A stretch of DNA of 64,000 nucleotides from Gordionus sp. m RMFG-2023 (lineage: Eukaryota > Nematomorpha > Gordioida > Chordodea > Parachordodidae), in assembly GCF_954871325.1 (NCBI RefSeq), contig NC_088775.1, positions 65,883,561 through 65,947,560 on the forward strand, written 5' to 3'. The notes under the pieces are model-generated. The model did not search any database, was not told the origin of the DNA, and saw only the letters and a program-made list of their open reading frames with translations. Shown here in pieces: positions 10,190 through 23,417 of the stretch. Position 1 is the first letter of the stretch; each line of letters opens with the position of its first letter. Made by a program: the position numbers and the translations under genes.

Positions 10190-12544
10190 ATATATATTTT
10201 ATTAATTTCTATAAATTTGAAAATTATAAGATTTTTAGCCCAAAAATTATCACTATAAAAGCTGTAGGGCTATGCCAAGATTAAATATCGGATTGGATCT
10301 GATATTTTCATGCCTAATCAATTTTTATTATACTATTAGAGATTAGTAAGACAAGGTCCGTAAAATATTTTGCACAAGTTGCCCAGCTTGTAAAATTTTT
10401 TTTAACTCTGATGGATTGATATTCAATTCAAAATTTATGAATGGCCAAGGTCATCAATTTTAAACATAACTAATTACCTGGAATTTAAATATATAATGTT
10501 AATTTAGTGGGAAAATTATTTGAATTTAGAACAGCAAAATAATTTAAATCCGAGGTTATAACCTGGGATGTGAACCAAGTCCTAACCATCGTGTTTTTCT
10601 GAATCCAAAATCTTTTTAAAATTTGAGAGTTCAAAGTATCAAAAAAAATTAAAAGTTTAAAATAAAAAAAGATGTTTTCGTGGAATATATTTTTGATTTT
10701 CTTCGCATTTTTCAAAATTTTCAGTTTTTTGCCTCCATGTTGTATGTAAAATTTTATTATAAATCATAATTTAATGTGCTCTGAACTGAAACCCCGAATT
10801 TTTTTAAAAATTATTATATAAACTAGGACCCGATATCTAATTTTTTGTTGAAGGGTTCCATAATATATACAATACACACAATCATAAAAAATAACATTTA
10901 TTCATGAAGCCCATTTGTAATTAAAAATAAGATATCGCCATTTTAAAGATGATCATTTTGAAAAGAGTAGACAACAATAAATAAGATGAAGACATTTCAT
11001 CTATCAAAAAGTTGAAGAAAAATGACTTAGTTAAAACACAGGATCTTCTTTTTTTATCACGGCTCAAATAATTAATTATTTTAATATACTTAGTTACAAA
11101 TTATAATAGATAATATAAAATTTAAAAGAAAATATATCTTTTCGATTAAAACAAATATTGTTACGAGAATTATAGAAAAAGGAAAGAAAAATTCATTATT
11201 TATTATATTTTTTTCGATATAAGTTATTTATAATTTAAATAAGGAAAAAAATATTTTCTTTTCAGACCTTATTTATTTTTTTCATCATTGTTCTTTTTTC
11301 TCATGTTAATTTGTTTCTATTATGGTAATAAGAAAAATTTATCGGAAATATTTTAAAAAGTTAATAAGATGGGAAAATAAATAATTTGGGGTATCCCATC
11401 CCCTATTTGTCCTCTATATTTTTACCCAACATTCATAATTAAAGGAATATACGGTAAATAATATAACCTCTATCCCCGAAATAAGAACGCTAAAATTCGT
11501 AATGTATAATAAGAATAAAAAATAAATCAATTCTCTATTCGTTTTTTGTCAAATAAAAACATTATATTTTACCTCGTTAATTTTCAATATACACCAATGA
11601 AATTTTAGGAATGTTTAGATAAGAGATATAATTATTTAATATTTTATACTAATATTAATTAAAATAATTTTTTTTGAGAGAAAAAAATATATTATATATT
11701 TTTGTTTTATAAAACAGATATTAATTAATTAAGAAAAAATAATAATAAACTATATTATTGATGATGAATATTTGTTTTGAGGACTATATGAAGCAGTTGT
11801 GGTAAAAAAAAAGTTTTTTAAAAAAAATTTTGATCTATTATAAATAACGACGCACATATGGTAAATTATGTAATTCAAAATAAAGGAAATGGTATAAAAT
11901 GTAAAATAATTACATACATTAGTTCGGTTATTTTAAAAATGTGTTGTATTTTCCATCATTTTAATCTACATATGTTCCTTATAATTAGTGTTGTTAATCG
12001 AAAGAGTCTTGAGCCAAATTTTGGGTCGAAAAAATTGACCCAAACTGACTTGAGTTATGAACTCGAGTCGTGAACTCAAGTCTATATACTTAAATCGACT
12101 AGAGGATTAATAGTTCTATAAACTTGAGTCGTCGACTAGAGAATGAGAATTTTCATAATTATAACTATTTCTCATTTTTATTATGAATTTCTTCAAAGTA
12201 ATAATAAAGATTGTTGTTTTTTGATCTTATAGCATCATACAGCATATTTTTATTTTTTATATTAATGTTTAACGGTGCAGATATGCCCCAGGCTAGATTT
12301 CCATATCTATTGTTATTTTTTTGGCGGATTTTATTCATAATATAATATTTGGACTTTACGCTATATAATTTAAAAAATTGAGCTTTTTTATCAGAACTAA
12401 AATCTTGGCCACTATGGATTAAATGGCCATACTGGAGCTAATGGGAGGGAGTCTGAATTTAGTTTTTGCATGAATAATTGTAAATGTAAGAGGAATTTGG
12501 TGACGTAATGGAAATGGTTGTTTGATATATTTTCTTTAAGAAAG
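10190..12544. other. AT-rich region without recognisable gene
   Basis: I see no supported coding sequence. The stretch from 11985 to about 12150 (repeated GACTTGAGT and GAACTCGAGTC words) looks like part of a decayed hAT MITE. The rest is AT-rich filler. Confidence 0.5.
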
Positions 12545-12855
12545 GTATAAATCGGGCCTAATTTTTCAAGCCCGGCTGGGCCCGAAATTTTTTTAAAAAA
12601 GTTTTGCTGACCCGGCCTGAATTTATTTAAATATAGAAATTTATTTTTATAATTACTCAAAATAAAAGATATTGCTATATAAGTATAATCAAATATTTTT
12701 ATTTTAAATAAAAAATATAACGTAAAATTCAAATATTTAAAAAAATTTCCAAGACCAGGTACCGAATAGATTTTTTTTAAAAAAATATTAAATCCGATCC
12801 AGCCCTTATTTATTTTTTAAAAAATAAACCAAGGTACGGGCCGGACTGATCTCTA
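12545..12855 (+). mobile_element. hAT MITE of the CCCGGCCCG family, 5' end eroded
   Basis: Internal order matches the better copies at 51872-52297 and 41047-41447: TCGGGCCTAATTTTTCAAGC, GC blocks separated by AAATTTTTTTAAAAA, an AT-rich core, more GC blocks, then GATCTCTA. The TAGTGATCTGCA start has decayed. Confidence 0.65.
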
Positions 12856-13214
12856 GTCTAAGTACAAAAAAATTTTTTTTCTTGATATTTTGATTAGATG
12901 CTTTAAAAATTTTAGTTATTCTTAATGTGTTAATTAAATATATTTTTAAGAAATCACTAAAAAATAAAATTATAAATATATAATTGATTTATTAATCACA
13001 TGTGGGTACTGGTTAATTTTTTTTATAATTAAAAACAATATTTGTAAATTTTTATAGGGTGTTTGTAAAAAATTTTGATATTTTTAAACTTTAATTAACA
13101 CGAACGTCAAAGAAGTTAAGAATGAAAATAGTTTTTTTATGTTATGAACACATGTATATTTATATCATTTTTTGAGTTTGTAAAATAACATTTCGATAAA
13201 AATTATCTTTTTTA

Positions 13215-14365
13215 TTCTCGGTTTTGGAAAGTGCCAACACGTTTTTGTTTTGTTTATAACTCACGAACGGTTCATTCCGTTGATATGCGGTTTAAAGATT
13301 CTGGAGGAAGAATTAACGCACCACACTTTGGCATAATTTTTGGTAATTGATCCTCACTTTAAAAAAAAATTCTTACAACTTCACGCTATAAAAACAGGTC
13401 ATAACACAGTTGCGGTTAGTGATATCGATATCCGGTTTGGAAATTATTAACGCACAAATTAAAGCCTAAATAATTGCCAAGTTTCAGATCGTGATCTTTT
13501 ATATTTTCGGTTTGGCAAAGTGCCAACACTTTCTTATTTTGCTCATAACTCAGTAACGGTTCATTCCGCTGCTTTCCGGATAGAAGATCAATTAGGATCA
13601 ATTAACGGGCTATACAATGGTATAAGTTTCGGTAATTGGTCCTCAAATCGTTCCTACAGCTGCAAGTCTTCACACTTCATTATTTTGCTTATAACTCAAT
13701 AGCCTTTAATTTTTTTGACATTCCGTTTGAATACGGAGGATCAATTAAGGTACTAAATATTAGCTATAACTAAAAAAATGATTGCTCAAATTTTTAATTT
13801 TGGCAAGATGCCAAAACCTTTCTATTTCACGAACGGTTTATTACGTTGATATGCGGTTTAAAGATTCTGGAGGATCAATTAACGCACCACAATTTTAGTT
13901 TTTGGTAATTGATCCTCACTTTTAAAAAAAATTCCTACAACTTCACGCTTTAAAAACAGGTCATAACTCGGTTGCGGTTAGTGATATCGTTATCCGGTTT
14001 GGAAATTATTAACGCACAAATTAAAGCCTAAATAATTGCCAAGTTTCAGATCGTGATTTTTTATATTTTCGTTTTGGCAAAGTGCCAACACTTTCTTATT
14101 TTGTAATTTAGTAACGGTTCCTTCCGCTGCTTTCCGGATAGAAGATCAATTAGGATCAATTAACGGATAATGGTATAAATTTCGGTAATTGATCCTCAAA
14201 TCATTCCTATAGCTGCAAATCTTCGCACTTTCATTATTTTGCTTATAACTCAATAACCTTTGATTCTGCTGATGTCTGTTTTGAAGATCAATTAGGATCA
14301 ATTAAGACTCTAAATAATGGCATAGGTTTTGTTAATTGATTCTTACATCGTTCCTACAACTTCAC
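13215..14365 (+). repeat. Higher-order tandem repeat, ~566-bp unit, two copies
   Basis: CACGAACGGTT recurs at about 13262 and 13828, and the following sequence repeats in the same order. Inside each unit, diverged ~140-190 bp submonomers share ATAACTC, ACGGTTCATTCCG, GGATCAATTAA and GGTAATTGATCCTCA. Two copies of a submonomer array form a short higher-order structure. Small ORFs in it are not supported as genes. Confidence 0.75.
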
Positions 14366-16860
14366 GGACCTAAAAATACCAGGACTAAAACAATTATAAT
14401 ATATGCAGCATTGCAATATCCTGTAACAAAATATAGTATACCCTTCCTAGCAAAGCCTTCTTTTGCATGGAAACATTTTGGATCCTTAATATTAAAAACT
14501 GACACAAATAATAAGAGAACCAGTGTTGCTACAGATAAAATCTTTTGTAATATATGCTTGCAATTAGCACTTGATAAAGATGGTGAGGAAGAAAATAATT
14601 ATTCATTTTCAGAGTAAAATTTTTGATTATTTTAAAAATATTTGCCAATTTTTTAATTAGTTATCCAATCAAATCTTTTTCAAAAAATATCAGCACATCA
14701 ATTATAATAAAACATTTACTTGACAAACATGATTTATCATGTAAAGAAGAAATATTTAAACAAAATTTAAAGTTATTTTTCAAACCCATTGTAAAAGATA
14801 CAACTGACCCTATAAAAGATAAAAAATGGATTCTGGTAAGGAATTATGTTCTCATGTGTTGCAAGGATTTAACGCCATTCTCTTCTATAAATAATACTGC
14901 AATGCAAGATTTTCTAAAGGTTATTTAAAATCAATATAATTTTTAATAGGGCAATCTTAATTTTTAACTGTTAAGATATTTAATTATTTTATAACATCCC
15001 ACATTTAGAATTTTTTATGGCATAATATTTTTATTATTAACTTTTTATTATGTAGAAATATGGCATTATTTCAGATACCAAAGAATTACCAGATAGAACA
15101 ACACTTAGCCGGAGTGGATTAGATGATGTGTATTTATCAATGAAAGCATACATATGCCAACAAATTAATAAGGTCCTAAATTTTGTGCTATAACTTTTGA
15201 TATGTTGACCGACAAATATAGACAACGAAATTATATCACCTTTACATTTCACGAAATAGATAATAATTTTAATATTGTATTTTATACATTGGTGACACAT
15301 CATGTCACTCAAAAACATACCGCTGAAACTATTCTTTCCGAGATAGAAAAAGTTGAAAATGAATTTGATTTAGGGTCCAAGAAAATTCAAATGGTTATGG
15401 ATGCAGGACCCAATGTAAAGAAAAGTGTTCGTCTAGGAAAATATGACCATCATTTTTGTTTGGGGCATGGATTACATAATCTAGTGACAGTCGATAGAAT
15501 AAAAAAAGTTAATAAAATAGAAAATCTCATTAAAAAAGTGAGAGAAGTTAGAGTTGCCTAAAGATTTAAAACAGCGGATTTTGAAAATAAAAAAATAGAA
15601 AATATTTTGAATCGATATCATATACATATCAGATATTTTAGATTTGGATGATAATGTTCCTTTTTATGAAGATCGTTTGTGGTTTGATGATGATAGTGAA
15701 AATCAAAAATCATATGAGAAAAAACATAAAACCTTAAAATTAAATGTGCCTACACGTTGGCATAGTATTTTAATAATGCTGGAAAGTGTAACTGGCAATA
15801 ACAAAAATCCTATAAATATTCTATTAAAAATGGAGAAACCGGATCTCAAATTATTTAATTCCGATTGGGACTTGGTGCATGAACTTTTAGATTTTCTTAA
15901 AACCTTCAAAAAAACTATTAAATTTTTATTACTATAAATTTAGCCTTATTATTTCGTAGTGAAATTAAAAATCATTTAATTGTAAAAGAATATGATAGTC
16001 CTCCCATAGCATCCCTTAAACAAAATATGCTTACTAAATTTGATCATAACAGATCTTCAGGTAGTATTTTAAAATACATAAATTATTTTTTATATATTAT
16101 TTCTCTTTCTTTTATTTTTTTACTTAGGTGTTAGGAGAACTTTTGGATCCTCGTTTTCAATCTATAAACCTAGTAAATGAATATTTAAAGGAAAAAAATA
16201 TTACTCCGGTTGAATTTTTATGTCAACACGATACCTCTCTACGGCCTTACACGGACGAATTAAACAAATCTGGAACGACGGAAGTTGCTTCAAAACTCGA
16301 TTATCTTAAGTCATTGGCTACGAAACATTCATCTATTCAAAACAATAACCTGGAACAACAAGACTATTTAACTAGTTTAGAAAAAGAGTGTTATTCATTT
16401 TTCTCCTTATAATTTGGAGATAAAAGATGCCTTAGATTTTTGGAAGATAAGAGCATTGGATCTTCCTAAACTTTCAATATTAGCTAGAAAGATCCTGTGC
16501 GTTCCAGCTTCGAGCACACCCAGCGAGCGTGCATTTTCTATTGGACTCACTCTGAACTCTAAAAGATCATTATTATGTCCTTTAAATCTTAATAAAATAA
16601 TATTTATTCATGATAATTATAACTTAAGGAAATCATTAAATTATAGTTATAAACATAATAAAGTATAAATTTTATTATAAAAGTGTTTCCAATGAATTCA
16701 TAAATTTAATTAAAAAATTTAAGTTAGAAAAATATGCCGCCGCCGATTTTTGTGGCGGCGTCTAAATCGATTCGCCGCCACCAGCCGATCATTTTAAAAA
16801 AGAAACGCCGCCGCCGAAAATGCTGTCGGCGCACATGTCTACGTGTAATGATCTGAGAAG
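14366..16860 (+). pseudogene. hAT transposase with BED zinc finger, broken
   Basis: Order along the strand: a BED finger (FAWKHFG, FCNIC near 14545, HLLDKH near 14715); the first catalytic Asp in FDMLTDKYR (~15200); the second in MVMDAGPN (~15390), followed by CLGHGLHNL; an RWHS motif (~15750); then LGELLDPRF (~16130) and the C-terminal dimerisation segment with SSTPSERAFS (~16520) carrying the catalytic Glu. Several stops and frame changes separate these pieces. A GTAGTA to TTACTTAG segment at 16059-16126 looks like a genuine short intron. The 3' flank (16735-16840) is GC-rich with repeated CGCCGCCGCC, probably the element's terminal region. The 5' terminus was not found, and the coding part follows the tandem repeat directly. 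Confidence 0.85.
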
Positions 16861-17789
16861 TCGAAATAAAAGTTCGTTTATAATGAAATTTATTTATCAT
16901 CTGGTATCATTGTTTATATGAAAATTATCATTTTTTAAATGGCGGATGTGACAAGGGTGCAGATCTAGGCAGCTTGGGACAAATTTTTTGATGAAACGAA
17001 CCTCTTGGAATCATTAGCGTTGAAAAGAGGTAGGGTTGAAAAGGTATAGAGATACTGGTTAGGGTTATTTTTTATTAAATAATAAAATTTGGTCGTTGTT
17101 AATGAATTGCTATAGACAGTGTGTCTCGACTACATTGATTACCCGAAAATTATTTTAAAAAAAATTGTTGCTTTAATGTTATTTTATTTTTATCATTTAT
17201 TTTTTTTATTCCTTTCTTCTGTCTCTTTCTATTCTTCCTTTTTTTTACACCTCTTTATTCTTTCTCTCTATCTCTTTTTTAAAAATTTAAATTATAATTT
17301 TATCATCAATATTTGAATCAAATGAAACGATTTAAATGGAAAAGGGTTAAAATCGTCGCCTGAGTATTATACTATTCTATGTTCACTTTTTGAAAAAAAT
17401 GATTTTTTCGCAAAATGTATATTCTAAGGTCAGAACTATCGACCCCAACAATAAAAATGTTAAAAATGAATCCAGATTTCCAGGGATCCCCAGGATTAAA
17501 TTGTTCTATGTGCATTTTTAGGTTTTATTAAGGATTATATTATTCTATATCCATCCAACCTAGGATTGATAAAAATCCATGTAATCATTTTATCATTAAT
17601 TAAATTGGCTTAATATGTTTAGGATTATATTATTCTATATCCGGATAAATTGTCAAATTATTCTATCTCCAATGTTTTATTTTTTTGAGGATTATATTGT
17701 ATCACATAATTTTTCATTTAAAATGACCCAAGTAATTAAAGAAAAAGATAGATAGGCTCTACAATTATATATCTCTAGTTAAACAATGA
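16861..17789. other. Gene-poor stretch with T-rich tract and short dispersed repeats
   Basis: 16939-17048 holds a short protein-like frame with one stop (AAWDKFFDETNLLESL), perhaps another transposase scrap. A T-rich tract covers ~17165-17290. GGATTATATTATTCTATAT recurs near 17522 and 17620 with variants near 17363 and 17695, and similar words recur near 19390-19450. No gene is supported. Confidence 0.45.
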
Positions 17790-19220
17790 AGGAAGGTATT
17801 ATGAAGATGATGTTTAATTTATATAAAAACAAATGCAGAGTAGAAAATATCGGACCTAGAACATGCTTATAGATAATATTTAATAATGATTTTTATCTAG
17901 GATTTCATAAACCAAAAAATAATAGATGTGATCTATGTGATGAGTTTAAAATAAAACAGTCTGGTATTGTATTTTTATCCAATAATAATAAGCATGTAAA
18001 TAATAATAATTCCTCTCGGGAGCAACAAAATTTCGATCGAGTGAATATTGACAAAGTGGTCGCTGTTGTTTGTTTGATCTAGAAGATGTTCTGGTCCTTC
18101 CAAACTTATATATATCCTCATTTTTTTACAAGCTTAAATTAAATGCTTACAATCTTATGGCCCATTGTAACATCAAGGAAAGGGCATATTGTGCTATATG
18201 GTCAGAGGAGATCTCAGGGCGGAGTGTAAATGATCTTGTAACAGCGTTAATAAAAATTTTAAATCTAAGATTTACTTCACCTTATGGAAATTATTTTGTG
18301 GTCGGATTCATGTATTCCGCAAAATCGTAATTCCATCATGTCCTTTAGTTATCCATTTCTCGATGAAGTCCTTCATTTAAAAGCATAATAATGCAAAAAT
18401 ACTCGGAAATGGGCCATTCGAATATACAAGAGATCGGCAACATACATTAGTGATCTGCATGCGAAATTTTTTAAAAAAGTTTTGCCGGCCCGTCCCGAAC
18501 CCCAAATTTTTTTAAAAAAGATTTGCTGGCCTGGCTCAAACCCGAAATTTTTTTAAAAAAAATTTACCGACCCGGTTCGGCCCGAATTTATTTAAATATA
18601 GAAATTAATTTTTATAATTACTCAAAATATAAGACATGTTATATGTCGTTTAGTTTCAATAAATAAAATCAAATATTTTTATTTTACATAAAAAATTTAA
18701 TATAAAATTAATAAATTTAGATAGGCCTAACTTTGCAGATCTCTAACGTACATATCCAGATCGAAAAAGTTAATTTTTTTATCATATCATATAAATTTTA
18801 TTATATAGGTCCTTTCTAAAATTGAGATTTACAGCCCCTTGTGATTAGCGTATTTTACCAATTTTGAATAGATCCAATCCATTTAAGGTATACCCCCTGA
18901 AGATTTTTTGGAATATCAAAGAATTTCTAAATGTTTTAATCTAAAGATCCAATATGCATCTATTAAACAAATTTTATATAGTCAAGGGCACTCTTTGACC
19001 CTATTTTATAAAACTATTCATATAGACGATAAGTTTTTAAGTCATTTCATAAATAGCTCTAAATCCATAAAACCCCCAAAAAAGTAATATTATGATGAGT
19101 CAGATAATTCCGGATATAATTCCAATATTGCGACTAGTAAAATATGCTTGATAAGCAAGGAAAAGGTTAAGACCTTAAGTCAATGCTCAAATTTTGCCCA
19201 GAATTTGATAGAACTTTATT
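17790..19220 (+). pseudogene. Remnant of an unclassified DDE transposase
   Basis: Decayed coding blocks in order: FHKPKNNRCDLCDEF near 17905, then CFDLEDVLVLPNL with SSFFYKLKLNAYNL at ~18067-18150, AYCAIWSEEISGRSVNDL at ~18185-18235, and PPEDFLEYQRISK near 18895. I recognise this pattern (HPK-C-x2-C, then FDLxxVLxLP, YKxKLNxYN) from abundant transposase-like proteins of aphids and cnidarians, but cannot name the superfamily with confidence. The longest open piece is 86 codons (18070-18330). A hAT MITE (18448-18745) is inserted in it. It is non-functional. Confidence 0.6.
18448..18745 (+). mobile_element. hAT MITE of the CCCGGCCCG family
   Basis: It begins TAGTGATCTGCAT and ends GCAGATCTCTA. 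The flanking octamers ACATACAT and ACGTACAT match at 7 of 8 positions, fitting a hAT target duplication. The interior is GC blocks separated by T/A runs with an AT-rich core. It splits the older DDE transposase remnant. Confidence 0.8.
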
Positions 19221-19531
19221 GGATGCTATATTTATATGTCATATAATTATAAAACCTTTAAATAAAATTTGAGGAATTACCTGTTAAAATTTATTCTTGG
19301 AGGATTTTAAAAAAGAATGCTAATTTTACATGGATATAGATTAATAAAACATGAATTTTGAATTTAAAATTTGATTTTTATACATTTTTATTCTATCTCC
19401 AGGAATAGAAAACTTTAAGAATTTTTTGCAACTCAAATTTTGAAATTTTATTCTATATCCACATCTAGAAATATTATATTGCAATTTTCCGGAAAACTAT
19501 ATTTGCGTTATATATGAAAATTAGTTCATAT

Positions 19532-19880
19532 TAGTGATCTGCATCGGACCCAATTTTTCAAGCCCGGCCCGAAATTTTTTTAAAAAGTTTTGCCGGCCCG
19601 GTCCGAACCCGAAATTTATTTTAAAAAATTTTACCGGCCCGGCCAGGCCCGAATTTATTTAAATAGAGAAATTAATTTTTATAATTACTTAAAATAAAAG
19701 ACATATGTTATATAGCGTTTAGGTTCAATAAATTAAATCAAAAATTTTTATTTTACATAAAAAATTCAATATAAAATTGATAAATTTAGATATATATAAT
19801 AAAATTTCCAAGGTTCGACCCGACCCGGCCCGAATTTTTTTTTAAAAATATTAGGCCCGGCCTAACTTTACAGATCTCTA
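19532..19880 (+). mobile_element. hAT MITE of the CCCGGCCCG family
   Basis: It begins TAGTGATCTGCATCGG and ends CAGATCTCTA. Flanking octamers GTTCATAT and GTTCATCA agree at their first six bases. The interior order is the same as in the other family members. Confidence 0.75.
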
Positions 19881-20755
19881 GTTCATCATATACTATTTTC
19901 AATGTGATCTTTAAAATTAAAAAAACTAAATTTCTAGCTCTTACCGTTTTGAAATAGGACCAGGACCATTTTTTTTAAAAACGCTCTCCTTTAAAGTTGG
20001 GAAATGTGGAGATAGATTAAAATAATATTCAGGCGACGAAATATATGTTTTTAACTAAATCATATTTGTTTTTAACCTCAAACAGAATTGTAATTTCGGG
20101 TAAATCATTTGTAAACCACTCAAATTCATTTTTTCATCACTGGGTGGTTTTTATTATTTCTACTAATGGAACCCCCCACCCTCCTCTCTTTAAAATTATA
20201 CCCTAACTTTTAATAATTAGTTTACTTCATATTGTAGCCTCTTAATGTAAATTGAACAACAACCACATTATGGAAAAAAATATCAATATGAATGAGAATA
20301 AGGAAAAACATTTTTTAAACCAAACAAGGGATAACACCGAAAATTTATTGATTATATAATTTTATTACATATACTATCGAAAAAACATATGATCATTAAG
20401 TGAAAAAAAAATACCTTAAAAAAACACTACCAATTTATCCCCACCTTCATTTTGGCCTGGTGGATACACTTTATGGCACTAGTCCTTAGAGTAACAAAAA
20501 CAAACCACTTAATATAATATTACTTTATACTTTTTAATGTATTTAATTTACTTGATCCAATTTTACAATGGGAAGATTATTGAGTAAAGGATGTAATAAT
20601 ATATTTAATTAAATTTTAAGATAAATTGTTTTATTTTAATAGCCTATTTTTTTTATCATCATTTATTTTCCTAACAATATAATATTAGCAATTCATAGTC
20701 TTTTAAACTACTTGTATTCATAAAAAAGGATACCAATTATTAGATTTATTAAAAT
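19881..20755. other. Gene-free interval upstream of the nested hAT element
   Basis: AT-rich. This would be 5' intron or upstream sequence of the MOB-family gene, but I could not find its N-terminal exon here. A 30-codon frame near 20270 is too short to support. Confidence 0.4.
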
Positions 20756-20957
20756 CAGAGACCTGCAAGGCAAGTGTACCCGAGGGGAGGGGGCTAAAAA
20801 TTATTTTTTTAAGAATATTCGGGTCAGGCCTAAAATTTTTAAAAAATAATGCCTGGCCGGTCTGAATATTATAATTAGTTATTACTTTCTATAAAATTTA
20901 AAAATTATGCATGTATCATAGAACTATCACATTCATTCACTTACAGGGTTTCCCATC

Positions 20958-21310
20958 CAAAAAAGGAAAAGTCCCAATCAAAAAAGGGAAAGGTTCAATC
21001 AAAAAAGGAAAAGTGTCAAACAAAAAAGGAAAAAGTTCAATCAAAAAAGGAAAAGGTCCGATCAAAAAAGGAAAATTGTCAATCAAAAAAGGAAAAGTCC
21101 CAAAGGTTAAGGAAAAAGTCCAATCAAAAAAGGAAAAGTGTCATACAAAAAAGGAAAAGGTTCAATCAAAAAAGGAAAAGTGTCAAACAAAAAAGGAAAA
21201 GGTCCAATCAAAAAAGGAAAAGTGTCAATCGAAAAAGGAAAATTCCCAAAAGAAAAGGAAAAGGGTCAATCAAAAAAGGAAAATTCCCATTCAAAAAAGG
21301 AAAATCGTAA
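20958..21310 (+). repeat. 21-bp minisatellite in left Tc1 TIR
   Basis: Units of the form TCAATCAAAAAAGGAAAAGG repeat about 16-17 times with small variants. In one frame they spell KKGK-rich peptides of 135 and 70 residues; these are translations of the repeat, not genes. This arm has two more units than the right arm. Confidence 0.9.
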
Positions 21311-21852
21311 TTTTTTAAAAAAAATATATAAACTTTTCAATTTTTCTTAAATTTATTTATTTGTCATTCCTTCTTATTTTATTCCCAACTTTTTGCTATA
21401 TCTTTACTTTATTTGTATCTTTTCTCAATTTATTTTTCTTACTATATCTTTTCTCTATTTCTTTTCTTCTCATTTTTGATAATTCTTTTTTAAAATTATA
21501 TTATTTTTTTTGGCAGACTATTTTTTACATACATATTTATAATTACAATATTAAATTAATCGTTTGGTTATAATAAATAAGTTTGAACTGTAATACCAAA
21601 CGATATGTAAATTAATAAAATATAATAATTTTAAAATTCTTATATTTTAAAAATTTTAATATATTCAAAACGCATTTATTCTTTTTAGCAAGTAAATAAT
21701 TATTTTGTAATTTAATTATCTTTTAAACTATTTTGATTTATGAAAAATTAAACGCAAATGAGGTAAATTTTATAATCTTTTTCACTTCCATTTGTTGAGT
21801 ATATACTTTAAAAATAAATTTTTTTGTTTTAAAAAATAAAATTATGAAGATA

Positions 21853-22833
21853 TGGTAAAAAGGGGAAAAATATTAACAGTGAAACAAAAGCTCTAATAAT
21901 TGACGCGTTAAAAAAAGATAGTATCAAAAATATAGCATCATGTTTTAAATTAAGCTATAAGACAGTGACAAATATTAAATACTCTCATCTCAAAAATGGA
22001 ATAAAATATAGCTTACCCAAAGAGGTTCACGCGCACGCAAGAAATTAAATAAAGAGCAGGAAGAATATATATTAAATTGTATAAATTTGGATTGCACTTT
22101 ATCCTTACAAAGGTTATGTGAAATCATTAAAGAAAGTGTGGAAATATCAAAAAATACGGTATCAAGGTTACTCTCAGGATTTAGGTACAGCTTTAAAAGA
22201 GTATCATTACGTTCAGTTAGAGAAAATAACGAATCAAATATAGAGATTCGCAAAGAATACGCGAATTGGTTTTTAGATGTAGCATATATGAAGGAAAAAT
22301 TTATATTGATGAGAGCGGGTTTTCAATATCAATGAGGCTATTATATGGATATTCCCAAATAAATAAAAAGGCAATTAAAAATGTTCAAGGAATAAAGACA
22401 ATAAATTACACAATCATTGCGGCTCTCACAATTGCAGGAATATTTCGATTCGAAGTTCTTGATGGCCCTTGCAATGCTATATATTTTAGCAACTTTATAA
22501 ATGAAATATTAAATCATTTTGAAGAATCTAACATGATTAATATGATTTTTGTGATGGATAATGTTCCATTTCATCACATTCAATTAGGGAATCGATCGAA
22601 AGAAAAGGACATACATTGAAATATTTACCACCCTACAGTCCATATCTTAATCCCATTGAGAATGTTTTTATGGAAGGATTTTGTAAATAAAAATCCTAGT
22701 AACGAGGAAGAATTAATTCGTTATATAGAACATGGAGAAAGAGGAATATCTGAAGAAAATGCAAAAAATTATTTTAGAAATATGGAGACATATATCCCAA
22801 AATGTAGAAGGGGAGAAATTATTAATGATTAAT
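21853..22833 (+). pseudogene. Tc1-like transposase, frameshifted
   Basis: The start MVKRGKILTVKQ is followed by a helix-turn-helix region (IKNIASCFKLSYKTVTNI). After a frame change near 22015 comes KRGSRARKKLNKEQEEYIL and a second DNA-binding helix region. The DDE core shows YIDESGFS (~22310, first Asp), a central NYTIIAALTIAG, FVMDNVPFHH (~22560, second Asp) and PPYSPYLNPIENVF (~22630, catalytic Glu), spaced as in Tc1-type D34E enzymes. I count about four frame breaks (near 21893, 22015, 22300 and 22600). It lies symmetrically between the inverted arms and would have moved this element when intact. Confidence 0.88.
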
Positions 22834-23097
22834 ATAAATTTTTGTTTCGTACTATATTAAATATATATCGTAATTGTAATTAAATAATTTAATATGTAAA
22901 AAATTATAATAAAAAAGTTGTCTGCCAAAAATTTAGTGAAAATTAAATATACTTAAAAGAATTATCAAAAATGAGAAGAAGAAAAATTGAGAAAAGATAC
23001 AAATAAAATAAAGAAATCGCAAAAAGTTAGAAATAAAATAAGAAGGAATGACAAAAATAAATAAATTTAAGAAAAATTGAAAAGTTTATATATTTTT

Positions 23098-23417
23098 TTA
23101 AAAAAATTACGATTTTCCTTTTTTGAATGGGAATTTTCCTTTTTTGATTGACCCTTTTCCTTTTCTTTTGGGAATTTTCCTTTTTCGATTGACACTTTTC
23201 CTTTTTTGATTGGACCTTTTCCTTTTTTGTTTGACACTTTTCCTTTTTTGATTGAACCTTTTCCTTTTTTGTATGACACTTTTCCTTTTTTGATTGGACT
23301 TTTTCCTTAACCTTTGGGACTTTTCCTTTTTTGATTGAACCTTTTCCTTTTTTGTTTGACACTTTTCCTTTTTTGATTGAACCTTTTCCTTTTTTGATTG
23401 GGACTTTTCCTTTTTTG
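23098..23417 (-). repeat. 21-bp minisatellite in right Tc1 TIR
   Basis: Reverse-complement counterpart of the left array, with the same order of variant units but two units fewer. The 136- and 70-codon frames on the minus strand are repeat translations. Confidence 0.9.

Noticed and set aside
20911-21350. Lysine-rich ORFs of 135 and 70 codons
   Set aside because: They translate the 21-bp minisatellite of the Tc1 inverted repeat; mirror-image ORFs occur in the other arm (23027-23437).
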